From the NCBI RefSeq assembly GCF_051014685.1, contig NW_027478396.1, positions 806,001-870,000 on the forward strand: 64,000 nucleotides of DNA. Direction: 5' to 3'. The stretch comes from Ptiloglossa arizonensis. Taxonomy: Eukaryota; Arthropoda; Insecta; Hymenoptera; Colletidae. The first letter of the stretch is position 1. The number at the start of each line of letters is the position of its first letter. The position numbers were made by a program, and so were the translations under genes. Below the pieces are notes generated by a model that saw only the letters and a program-made list of their open reading frames with translations, made no database searches and was not told the origin of the DNA. Shown here piece after piece: positions 13,655 through 22,689 of this stretch.

Positions 13655-14695
13655 TGTGTATTTTTCCCCTAGGCCTTTGTAGTTCTTGGTTTCGAGAATC
13701 AGACTTTCGAAAATTTTGATGGTTCCTCAAGCATTCCTTAACTTCAAACTCACATATCTCGCGAACGGATTGACGAACTCGAGAAATTTCTGTTGCATCT
13801 GAAAGCAGAAACTCGCCCGGTTACAACGGTATGTGTATTTTTCCCCTAGGCCTTTGTAGTTATTGGTTTCGAGTATCAGACTTGCGAAAATTTTGATGGT
13901 TTCTCAACCATTCCTTAAATTCAAACTCCCATATCTCGCGAACGGAATGACGAACTCGAGAAATTCCTGTTGCATCTGAAAGTAGAGACTCGCCAGATTA
14001 CGAAGATTTGTGTGTTTTTCACCTAGGCCTTTGTAGTTATTGGTTTCGAGTATCAGACTTGCGAAAATTTTGATAGTTTCTCAACCATTCCTTAACTTCA
14101 AACTCCCATTTCTCGCGAACGGATTGACGAACTCGTGAAATTCCTGTTGCATCCGAAAGTGGAAACTCGCCCGATTACAAAGATATGTGTGTTTTTCACC
14201 TAGGCCTTTGTAGTTATTGGTTTCGAGTATCAGACTTTCGAAAATTTTGATGGTTCCTCAAGCATTCCTTAACTTCAAACTCCCATATCTCGCGAACCGA
14301 TTGACGAACTCGAGAAATTCCTGTTGCATCTGAAAGTGGAAACTCGCCCGATTACAAAGGTATGTGTATTTTTCCCGTAGGCCTTTGCAGTTATTGGTTT
14401 CGAGTATCAGACTTTCGAAAATTTTGATAGTTTCTCAAGCATTCCTTAACTTCAAACTCCCATATCTCGCGAACGGATTGACGAACTCGAGAAATTCCTG
14501 TTGCATCTGAAAGTAGAAACTCGCCCGATTACAAAGATATGTGTGTGTTTTCCCTAGGCCTTTGTAGTTACTGGTTTCGAGTATCTGACTTGCTAAAATT
14601 TTGATGGTTTCTCAACCATTCCTTAACTTCAAACTCCCATACCTCGCGAACGGATTGACGAACTCGAGAAATACCTGTTGCATATGAAAGTAAAA

Positions 14696-14872
14696 ACTCG
14701 CCCGATTACAATGGTATGTGTACTTTCCCCCTAGGCCACTCCAGTTATTGTTATCGAATATCAGACTTGCGAAAGTTTTGATGGTTTCTCAACCATCTCT
14801 TAACTCCCAGCTCCGACATTTCGCGAACGAATTGACGAATCCGAATAATTTCTGTTGCATCTGAAAATAGAA
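14696..14872. repeat. Divergent satellite 1 monomer, first of three
   Basis: This monomer keeps the 177-bp length but carries many shared changes: GGCCACTCCAG, TTATCGAATATCAG, GAAAGTTTTGATGG, CATCTCTTAACTCCCAGC and GACATTTCGCGAACG. The same set marks the monomers at 17,100-17,276 and 18,161-18,337, so they form a subfamily confined to the right part of the array. Confidence 0.85.
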
Positions 14873-16109
14873 ACTCGCCCGATTACAACGGTATGTGTAT
14901 TTTTCCCCTAGGCCTTTGTAGTTATTGGTTTCGAGTATCAGACTTGCTAAAATTTTGATGGTTTCTCAACCATTCCTTAACTTCAAACTCCCATATCTCG
15001 CGAACGGATTGACGAACTCGAGAAATTCCCATTGCATCTGAAAGCAGAAACTCGACCGATTACAATGGTGTGTGTACTTTTCCCCTAGGTCATTCCAGTT
15101 ATTCGTTTATAGCATCAGAATTGCGAAAATTTTGATGGTTTCTCAACCATTCCTTAACTTCAAACTCCCATATCTCGTGAACGGATTGACGAACTCGAGA
15201 AATTCCTGTTGCATCTGAAAGCAGAAACTCGCCCGATTACAAAGGTATGTGTATTTATCCCCTAGGCCATTCCAGTTATTGGTTTCGAGTATCAGACCAG
15301 CGAAAATTTTGATGGTTTCTCAACCATTCCTTAACTTCACACTTCCATATCTCGCAAACGGATTGATGAACTCGAGAAATTCCTGTTGCATGTGAAAGTA
15401 GAAACTCGCCCGATTACAACGGTATGTGTATTTGTCCCCTAGGCCTTTGTAGTTCTTGTTTTCGAGTACAAGAATTTCGAAAATTTTGATAGTTTCTCAA
15501 GCATTCCTTAACTTCAAACTCCCATATCTCGCGAACGGATTGACGAACTCGAGAAATTCCTGTTGCATCTGAAAGTAGAAACTCGCCCGATTACAAAGAT
15601 ATGTGTGTGTTTTCCCTAGGCCTTTGTAGTTACTGGTTTCGAGTATCAGACTTGCTAAAATTTTGATGGTTTCTCAACCATTCCTTAACTTCAAACTCCC
15701 ATACCTCGCGAACGGATTGACGAACTCGAGAAATTCCTGTTGCATATGAAAGTAGATACTCGCCCGATTAGAATCGTGTGTGTACTTTTCCCCTAGGCCA
15801 TTCCAGTTATTGGTTTCGAGTATCAGACCAGCGAAAATTTTGAAGGTTTCTCAACCATTCCTTAACTTCAAACACCCATATCTCGCGAACGGATTGACGA
15901 ACTCGAGAAATTTCTGTTGCATCTGAAAGTAGAAACTCGCCCGAGTACAATGGTGTGTGTACTTTTCCCCTAGGCCATTCCAGTTATTGGTTTCGAGTAT
16001 CAGACCAGCGAAAATTTTGTTGGTTTCTCAACCATTTCTTAACTTCAAACACATATCTCGCGAACGGATTGACGAACTCGAGAAATTCCTGTTGCATGTG
16101 AAAGTAGAA

Positions 16110-16391
16110 CCTCGCCCGATTACAACGGTATGTGTATTTTTCCCCTAGGCCATTCCAGTTATTGGTTTCGAGTATCAGACCAGCGAAAATTTTGATGGTT
16201 CCTCAACCATTCCTTAACTTCAAACACCCATATCTCGCGAACGGATTGACTAGGCCTTTGTAGTTATTGGTTTCGAGTATCAGACCAGCGAAAATTTTGA
16301 TGGTTTCTCAACCATTCCTTAACTTCACACTTCCATATCTCGCAAACGGATTGATGAACTCGAGAAATTCCTGTTGCATGTGAAAGTAGAA
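16110..16391. repeat. Fused pair of truncated satellite 1 monomers with a 72-bp deletion
   Basis: Anchors lie 282 bp apart where 354 are expected. The break is at 16,250/16,251, where GGATTGAC is joined directly to TAGGCCTTTG. The last 36 bp of one monomer and the first 36 bp of the next are missing. Sequence right of the break matches 15,263 onward at an offset of 988 bp (six monomers minus 74 bp), so the break looks like the edge of an out-of-register tandem duplication. Confidence 0.9.
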
Positions 16392-17099
16392 ACTCGCCCG
16401 ATTACAACGGTATGTGTATTTGTCCCCTAGGCCTTTGTAGTTCTTGTTTTCGAGTACAAGAATTTCGAAAATTTTGATAGTTTCTCAACCATTCCTTAAC
16501 TTCACACTTCCATATCTCGCGAACGGATTGACGAACTCGAGAAATTCCTTTTGCATTTCAAAGCAGAAACTCGCCCGATTACAACGGTATGTGCATTTTT
16601 GCACTAGGCCATAGGAGTTATTGGTTTCGAGTATCGGACTTGCGAAAATTTTGATGGTTCCTCAACCATTCCTTAACTTCAAACTCCCATATCTCGCGAA
16701 CGGATTGACGAACTCGAGAAATTCCTGTTGCATGTGAAGGTAGAAACTCGCCCGATTACAACGGTATGTGCATTTTTGCACTACGCCATATGAGTTATTG
16801 GTTTCGAGTATCGGACTTGCGAAAATTTTGATGGTTCCTCAACCATTCCTTAACTTCAAACTCCCATATCTCGCGAACGGATTGACGAACTCGAGAAATT
16901 TCTGTTGCATCTGAAAGCAGAAACTCGCCCGATCACAATGGTGTGAGTACTTTTCCCCTTGGCCATTCCAGTTATTGATTTCGAGTATCAGACTTTCGAA
17001 AATTTTGATGGTTCCTCAAGCATTCCTTAACTTCAAACTCACATATCTCGCGAACGGATTGACGAACTCGAGAAATTTCTGTTGCACCTGAAAGCAGAA

Positions 17100-17276
17100 A
17101 CTCGCCCGATTACAATGGTGTGAGTACTTTTCCCCTAGGCCACTCCAGTGATTGTTATCGAATATCAGACTTGCGAAAGTTTTGATGGTTTCTCAACCAT
17201 CTCTTAACTCCCAGCTCCGACATTTCGCGAACGGATTGACGAATCTGAATAATTTCTGTTGCATCTGAAAGTAGAA
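17100..17276. repeat. Divergent satellite 1 monomer, second of three
   Basis: Belongs to the subfamily with CATCTCTTAACTCCCAGC and GACATTTCGCGAACG. It lies 14 monomers, less the 74 bp lost in between, to the right of the first copy. It has its own changes, for example CCAGTGATTGTTATCG. Confidence 0.85.
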
Positions 17277-18160
17277 ACTCGCCCGATTAAAACGGTATGT
17301 GTATTTTTCCCGTAGGCCTTTGTAGTTATTGGTTTCGAGTATCAGACTTGCGAAAATTTTGATGGATCCTCAAGCATTCCTTAACGTCAAACTCCCATAT
17401 CTCGCGAACCGATTGACGAACTCGAGAAATTCCTGTTGCATCTGAAAGTGGAAACTCGCCCGATTACAAAGGTATGTGTATTTTTCCCGTAGGCTTTGCA
17501 GTTATTGGTTTCGAGTATCAGACTTTCGAATATTTTGATGGTTCCTCAAGTATTCCTTAATTTCAAACTCCCATATCTCGCGGACGGATTGCCGAAATCG
17601 AGAAATTCCTGTTGCATGTGAAAGTAGAAACTCGCCCGATTACAACGGTATGTGTATTTTTCCCCCAGGCCTTTGTAGTTATTGGTTTCGAGTATCAGAC
17701 TTTCGAAAATTTTGATCGTTCCTCAACCATTCCTTAACTTCTATCTCCCATTTCTCGCAAACGGATTCACGAACTCGAGAAATTCCTGTTGCATGTGAAA
17801 GTAGAAATTGGCCCGATTACAACGGTACGTTTATTTTTCCCCTAGGCCTTTGTAGTTATTGGTTTCGAGTATCAGACTTGCGAAAATTTTGATGGCTTCT
17901 CAACCATTCCTTAACATCAAACTCCCATATCTCGCGAACGGGTTGACGAACTCGAGAAATTCCTGTTGCATATGAAAGTAAAAACTCGCCCGATTACAAT
18001 GGCATGTGTACTTTTTCCCTAGGCCATTCGTGTTATTGGTTTCGAGTATCAGACCAGCGAATATTTTAATGGTTCCTCAACCATTCCCTAACTTCAAACT
18101 CCCATATCTCGCGAACGGAATGACGAATTCGAGAAATTCCTGTTGTATCTGAAAGTAGAA

Positions 18161-18337
18161 ACTCGCCCGATTACAATTCTGTCTGTACTTTCCCCCTAGG
18201 CCACTCCAGTTATTGTTATCGAATATCGGACTTGCGAAAGTTTTGATGGTTTCTCAACCATCTCTTAACTCCCAGCTCCGACATTTCGCGAACGAATTGA
18301 CGAATCCGAATAATTTCTGTTGCATCTGAAAGTAGAA
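18161..18337. repeat. Divergent satellite 1 monomer, third of three
   Basis: Third member of the same divergent subfamily, six monomers to the right of the second (less one base). It shares TTATCGAATATC and CATCTCTTAACTCCCAGC with the others and adds ATTCTGTCTGTAC, where other monomers read TGGTGTGTGTAC. Confidence 0.85.
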
Positions 18338-19574
18338 ACTCGCCCGATTAAAACGGTATGTGTATTTTTCCCCTAGGCCTTTGTAGTTATTGGTTTCGAG
18401 TATCAGAATTCCGAAAATTTTGTTGGTTTCTCAAGCATTCCTTAGTTTCAAACTCCCATATCTCGCGAACGGATTGACGAACTCGAGAAATTCCTGTTGC
18501 ATCTGAAAGTAGAAACTCTCCCAATTACAACGGTATGTGTATTTTTCCCCTAGGCCATTTTAGTTATTGGTTTCGAGTACAAGACTTGCGAAAATTTTGA
18601 TGGTTTCTCAGCCATTCCTTAACTTCAAACTCCCATACCTCGCGAACGGATTGACGAACTCGAGAAATTCCTGTTGCATCTGAAAGTAGAAACTCTCCCA
18701 ATTACAACGGTATGTGTACTTTTCCCCTAGGCCATTCCAGTTATTGGTTTCGAGTATCAGACCAGCGAAAATTTTGATGGTTTCTCAACCATTCCTTAAC
18801 TTCACACTTCCATATCTCGCGAACGGATTGATGAACTCGAGAAATTCCTGTTGCATGTGAAAGTAGAAACTCGCCCGATTACAACGGTATGTGTATTTTT
18901 CCCCTAGGCCTTTGTAGTTATTGTTTCCGAGTATCAGAATTTCGAAAATTTTGATGGTTTCTCAAGCATTCCTTAACTTCAAACTTCCATATCTCGCGAA
19001 CGGATTGACGAACTCGAGAAATTCCTGTTGCATCTGAAAGTAGAAACTCGCCCGATTACAAAGATATGTGTGTGTTTTCCCTAGGCCTTTGTAGTTATTG
19101 TTTTCGAGTATCAGAATTTCGAAAATTTTGATGGTTTCTCAACCATTCCTTAACTTCAAACTCCCATACCTCGCGAACGGATTGACGAACTCGAGAAATT
19201 CCTGTTGCATCTGAAAGTAGATACTCGCCCGATTAGAATGGTGTGTGTACTTTTCCCCTAGGCCATTCCAGTTATTGGTTTCGAGTATCAGACCAGCGAA
19301 AATTTTGATGGTTTCTCAACCATTCCTTAACTTCAAACACCCATATCTCGCGAACGGATTGACGAACTCGAGAAATTTCTGTTGCATCTGAAAGTAGTAA
19401 CTCGCCCGAGTACAATGGTGTGTGTACTTTTCCCCTAGGCCATTCCAGTTATTGGTTTCGAGTATCAGACCAGCGAAAATTTTGTTGGTTTCTCAACCAT
19501 TCCTTAACTTCAAACACATATCTCGCGAACGGATTGACGAACTCGAGAAGTTCCTGTTGCATGTGAAAGTAGAA

Positions 19575-19856
19575 CCTCGCCCGATTACAACGGTATGTGT
19601 ATTTTTCCCCTAGGCCATTCCAGTTATTGGTTTCGAGTATCAGACCAGCGAAAATTTTGATGGTTTCTCAACCATTCCTTAACTTCAAACACCCATATCT
19701 CGCGAACGGATTGACTAGGCCTTTGTAGTTATTGGTTTCGAGTATCAGACTTGCGAAAATTTTGATGGATCCTTAAGCATTCCTTAACTTCAAACTCCCA
19801 TATCTCGCGAACCGATTGACGAACTCGTGAGATTTCTGTTGCATCTGAGAGCAGAA
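19575..19856. repeat. Second copy of the 72-bp deletion junction
   Basis: The same GGATTGAC/TAGGCCTTTG join appears at 19,715/19,716, again with anchors 282 bp apart. The left side matches the first junction at an offset of 3,465 bp; the right side resembles a different place in the array (about 17,350). The junction was therefore copied and then recombined. Confidence 0.9.
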
Positions 19857-20719
19857 ACTCGCCCGATTACAGCGGTATGTGTATTTTTGCCCTAGATCAT
19901 AGTAGTTATTGGTTTTGATTATCAGACTTGCGAAAATTTTGATGGTTTCTCAACCATTCCTTAACTTCAAGCTCCCATATTTCGCGAACGTATTGACGAA
20001 CTCGAGAAATTCCTGTTGCATCTGAAAGTAGAAACTCGCCCGATTACAATGGTGTGTGTACTTTTCCCCTAGGCCATTCCAGTTATTCGTTTCTAGCATC
20101 GGAATTGCGAAAATTTGGATGGTTTCTCAACCATTCCTTAACTTCAAACTCCCATAGCTCGCGAACGGATTGACGAACTCGGGAAATTCCTGTTGCATCT
20201 GAAAGTGGAAACTCGCCCGATTATAAAGGTATGTGTATTTTTCTCGTATGGCTTTGTAGTTATTGGTTTCGAGTATCAGACTTGCGAAAATTTTGATCGT
20301 TCCTCAACCATTCCTTAACTTCAAACTCCCACATCTCGTGAACGGATTGACGAACTCGAGAAATTCCTGTTGCATGTGAAAGTAGAAACTCGCCCGATTA
20401 CAACGGTATGTGTATTTTTCCCCTAGGCCTTTGTAGTTATTGGTTTCGAGTATCAGACTTTCGAAAATTTTGATGGTTCCTCAAGCATTCCTTAACTTCA
20501 AACTCCCATATATCGCGAACGGATTGACGAACTCGAGAAATTCCTGTTGCATCTGAAAGTAGAAACTCGCCCGATTACAATGGTGTGTGTACTTTTCCCC
20601 TAGGCCATTCCAGTTATTGGTTTCATTAACGTCTTCACGCTCTCACACGCCTTACAAAAATCTTGTTTTCTACTTGGGAGAAACGGGGCACTCTATATGA
20701 GTGGACGGCGTCGTGCATT

Positions 20720-20754
20720 TCCTGTTTAATCGGGCCCACTGTGGGGAAACGGGA
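20720..20754. other. Imperfect hairpin with nested stem
   Basis: TCCTGTTT at 20,720-20,727 pairs with AAACGGGA at 20,747-20,754 with one G-T pair. Inside, CCCA (20,735-20,738) pairs with TGGG (20,742-20,745) around a CTG loop. The stem is short and could be chance in a 1-kb stretch, but it lies near stronger hairpins. Confidence 0.4.
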
Positions 20755-20849
20755 CAGACCTAGTAGGACCAACTGCACGGTTCGTGTCGCGTCTTTTCCA
20801 ATTTTGCCTAATTTTTCCATAATGTAATTGCTTGGCAGAACTAAACGAG

Positions 20850-20881
20850 GAGATCGAAGGAACATTGATTCCTTCCATCTC
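20850..20881. other. Hairpin 1 of a tandem pair
   Basis: GAGATCGAAGGAA (20,850-20,862) faces TTCCTTCCATCTC (20,869-20,881) across the loop CATTGA: 12 of 13 positions pair. If read as RNA the helix can be extended outward through 20,846 and 20,885 using G-U pairs. The related hairpin 2 starts 69 bp downstream. Confidence 0.75.
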
Positions 20882-20918
20882 TTTGGTTTAGTATCTTCGT
20901 TTCTATCGGGTGTCGAGG

Positions 20919-20950
20919 GAGATCGATGGAACTTTGATTCCATCTATCTC
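20919..20950. other. Hairpin 2 of a tandem pair, with a paired base swap relative to hairpin 1
   Basis: GAGATCGATGGAA (20,919-20,931) faces TTCCATCTATCTC (20,938-20,950) across the loop CTTTGA: 12 of 13 positions pair, with the unpaired position at the same place as in hairpin 1. Outward, GAG (20,915-20,917) pairs with CTC (20,952-20,954) after one G-T. Compared with hairpin 1 the ninth base of the 5' arm has gone from A to T, and its partner, the fifth base of the 3' arm, from T to A. Confidence 0.75.
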
Positions 20951-21080
20951 TCTCCGGGTCTCCGCTCGCAGCAACGTCCACGTGGTGAAACCTGGTAATC
21001 GGTATTAATCGCGTCGAACAGTAATTATTCGTCGTGGGTAGTACTGAGCTAATCGGCTGCGAGTTTAGAATAGTAATTTT

Positions 21081-21112
21081 TACGGTACAGTAGAGTACTT
21101 TACGGTACAGTA
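21081..21112. repeat. Short direct repeat TACGGTACAGTA
   Basis: TACGGTACAGTA occurs at 21,081-21,092 and 21,101-21,112. AGTACT palindromes overlap the region at 21,094-21,099 and 21,109-21,114. A 12-base exact repeat 20 bp apart suggests a small local duplication. Confidence 0.8.
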
Positions 21113-21135
21113 CTTTCAACAAGTTCAATTGATGT

Positions 21136-21158
21136 AGTGAAATAAAATCAATTTCACT
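21136..21158. other. Perfect 8-bp hairpin overlapping an AATAAA word
   Basis: AGTGAAAT (21,136-21,143) and ATTTCACT (21,151-21,158) are perfect inverted repeats with a 7-base loop. AATAAA at 21,141-21,146 straddles arm and loop on the plus strand. AATAAA is the usual polyadenylation signal word in animals, but in AT-rich DNA it is common by chance and there is no gene upstream that it could serve. Confidence 0.55.
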
Positions 21159-21328
21159 GACAGCAGAAACTTTATTTTTGTCCATTATTTGTTTCCATTT
21201 CTTTAACCCGATCCTATCAAACTGCTAAAACTACTTAAAACTATATGTCCTCAACTATCATGTTCTCCTGATACAAAGAAAATCGGGATCCATGATTCAG
21301 AAATTCGTTCGAAAGTACAACAAAATTT

Positions 21329-21382
21329 CGATTCGCGGAAATTCTTGGAATTTGACGTCAATTCTATGAATCCGCGAAATCG
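21329..21382. promoter_or_regulatory. 54-bp imperfect palindrome centred on TGACGTCA
   Basis: The outer arms CGATTCGCGGA (21,329-21,339) and TCCGCGAAATCG (21,371-21,382) pair with one bulged base; the core TTCGCGGA/TCCGCGAA is perfect. Further in, ATTC pairs with GAAT, and GAAT with ATTC next to the centre, with small bulges. The centre is the perfect palindrome TGACGTCA at 21,353-21,360, the consensus full site for CREB/ATF-type bZIP proteins. The fold is seen in the sequence; any regulatory role is inference. Confidence 0.5.
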
Positions 21383-21660
21383 TGCCACTTCCTCGCATAT
21401 CGTACACTGACACCAAGAGTCCCAAAATCAAACATTTTCTAAAATTTATGCCTGAATTCCAACCTTTGGTATCAGGAAAATACCACAAATTTCGATTCTT
21501 CAAGTATTAATCAAATGTTAAATTGATATATCTCATAGACAATTATTACTTTCCATGTTTTAAAACTTTAAGAAACATCTCTTTACTTTGAAGTACGATC
21601 AAAATTATTATAATCATTTAATCTAAACGGAGAAACGGAGAAACGAAGAAACGGAGACAA

Positions 21661-21844
21661 GGAGAAACGGAGAAACGGAGAAACGGAGAAACGGAGAAAC
21701 GGAGAAACGGAGAAACGGAGAAACGGAGAAACGGAGAAACGGAGAAACGGAGAAACGGAGAAACGGAGAAACGGAGAAACGGAGAAACGGAGAAACGGAG
21801 AAACGGAGAAACGGAGAAACGGAGAAACGGAGAAACGGAGAAAC
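21661..21844 (-). repeat. Pure 8-mer tract, 23 uninterrupted copies of GGAGAAAC
   Basis: From 21,661 to 21,844 the 8-bp unit repeats without a single change. Slightly varied 8-mers fill 21,629-21,660. The 12-bp module first appears after about 21,850, so this is a distinct sub-array at the edge of the satellite. Confidence 0.95.
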
Positions 21845-22140
21845 GGTGAAACGAAGAAACGAAGGAAGAAACGGAGAAACGAAGAAAGAAACGGAGAAAC
21901 GGAGAAATAAATGGAGAAACGAAGAAATAAACGGAGAATAGAAGAAAGAAACGGAGGAACGGAGAAAGAAACGGAGAAACGATGAAAGAAACGGAGAAAC
22001 AAAGAAAGGAACGAAGAAAGAAACGGAGAAACGAAGAATGAAACGGAGAATCGGAGAAATAAACGAAGAAAGGAACGGAGAAACGATCAAAGAAACGGAG
22101 AAACGGAGAAACGGACAAAGAAACGGAGAAACGGAGAAAT

Positions 22141-22480
22141 AAATGGAGAAACGAACAATTAAACGGAGAAACGGAGAAAGAAACGGAGAATCGGAGAAAT
22201 AAATGGAGAAATGAAGAAATAAACGCAGAAACGAACAAAGAAACGGAGAAACAAAGAAAGAAACGGAGAAACGAACAAAGAAACGAAGAAACGGAGAAAC
22301 GAACAAAGAAACGGAGAAACGGAGAAATAAATGGAGAAACGAACAAATAAACGGAGAAACGGAGAAAGAAACGGAGAATCGGAGAAACAAATGGAGAAAT
22401 GAAGAAATAAACGCAGAAACGAACAAAGAAACGGAGAAACAAAGAAAGAAACGGAGAAACGAACAAAGAAACGAAGAAAC
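22141..22480 (-). repeat. 188-bp local duplication in satellite 2
   Basis: The string GAATCGGAGAAA, GGAGAAATGAAG, AAACGCAGAAACG, AAACAAAGAAAG occurs from about 22,188 and again from about 22,376, with TCGGAG at 22,191 and 22,379. One base differs in the first word (ATAAAT against ACAAAT). Confidence 0.75.
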
Positions 22481-22689
22481 GGAGAAACGAACACAGAAAC
22501 GGAGAAACGAACAAAGAAACGGAGAAACGAACAAAGAAACGGAGAAACGAACAAAGAAACGGAGAAACAGAGAAAGAAACGGAGAAACGAACAAAGAACC
22601 GGAGAAGCGAACAAAGAAACGTAGAAACGAACAAAGAAACGGAGAAGCGAACAAAGAAACGGAGAAGCAAATAAAGAAACGGAGAAACG

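Larger units (their letters stand above)
15250..19715. repeat. Roughly 1-kb block duplicated at 3,465-bp offset (15,250-16,250 and 18,715-19,715)
   Basis: The two blocks share a run of variants: GTATCAGACCAGCG, CTTCACACTTCCATATC, GATTGATGAACTC, ATATGTGTGTGTTTTCCC, GTAGATACTCGCCC, a 2-bp loss in CAAACACATATC, and finally the same abrupt junction TTGAC/TAGGCC. The offset is constant at 3,465 bp across the parts checked. Confidence 0.8.
1..20624. repeat. 177-bp tandem satellite array (satellite 1), about 117 monomers
   Basis: The phase anchor ACTCGCCC recurs at 6, 183, 360 and 537 and so on to 20,565, a step of 177 bp. The total fits 117 monomers minus two 72-bp deletions, two 2-bp losses (near 16,050 and 19,515) and two 1-bp losses (near 5,220 and 17,493). 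Recognisable words in each monomer, in order, are CTCGCCCGATTACAA, TATGTGTATTTTTCCCC, TAGGCCTTTGTAGTTATTGG, TTTCGAGTATCAGACTTGCG, CAACCATTCCTTAACTTC and CTCGCGAACGGATTGACG, then the XhoI-like CTCGAG and CCTGTTGCATCTGAAAG. All monomers point the same way. The array is open at the left edge of the window and stops in mid-monomer after TTGGTTTC at 20,624. Length and organisation are like those of centromeric or pericentromeric satellites, but position on the chromosome cannot be seen. No transposon or gene interrupts it. Confidence 0.98.
20625..21624. other. Non-satellite island between the two satellites
   Basis: One kilobase with no resemblance to satellite 1 and no tandem structure. The left part (to about 21,170) has mixed composition; the right part is AT-rich. 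I see no tRNA, rRNA or snRNA signature, no terminal inverted repeats and no target-site duplication at the two ends. Minus-strand open frames of 102, 114 and 68 codons overlap or neighbour one another without recognisable domains. The island holds the structured elements listed separately. It could be ordinary single-copy flanking DNA or a fragment of an old mobile element; the sequence alone does not decide. Confidence 0.8.

Noticed and set aside
15957..19613. Two identical 63-codon plus-strand frames at 15,957-16,148 and 19,422-19,613
   Set aside because: They exist because both copies share a 2-bp loss that shifts frame inside a satellite monomer; they are part of the 3,465-bp duplicated block, not genes.
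20635..21503. Minus-strand frames of 102, 114 and 68 codons in the island
   Set aside because: The first two overlap in different frames, none has a recognisable domain or codon signal, and the repeated ESKFHRSP/ESMFLRSP motif in the first is only the twin hairpin translated.
20625..21624. LTR or other mobile element in the island
   Set aside because: AATAAA and short inverted repeats are present, but I found no matching terminal repeats, target-site duplication, primer site or transposase-like frame.
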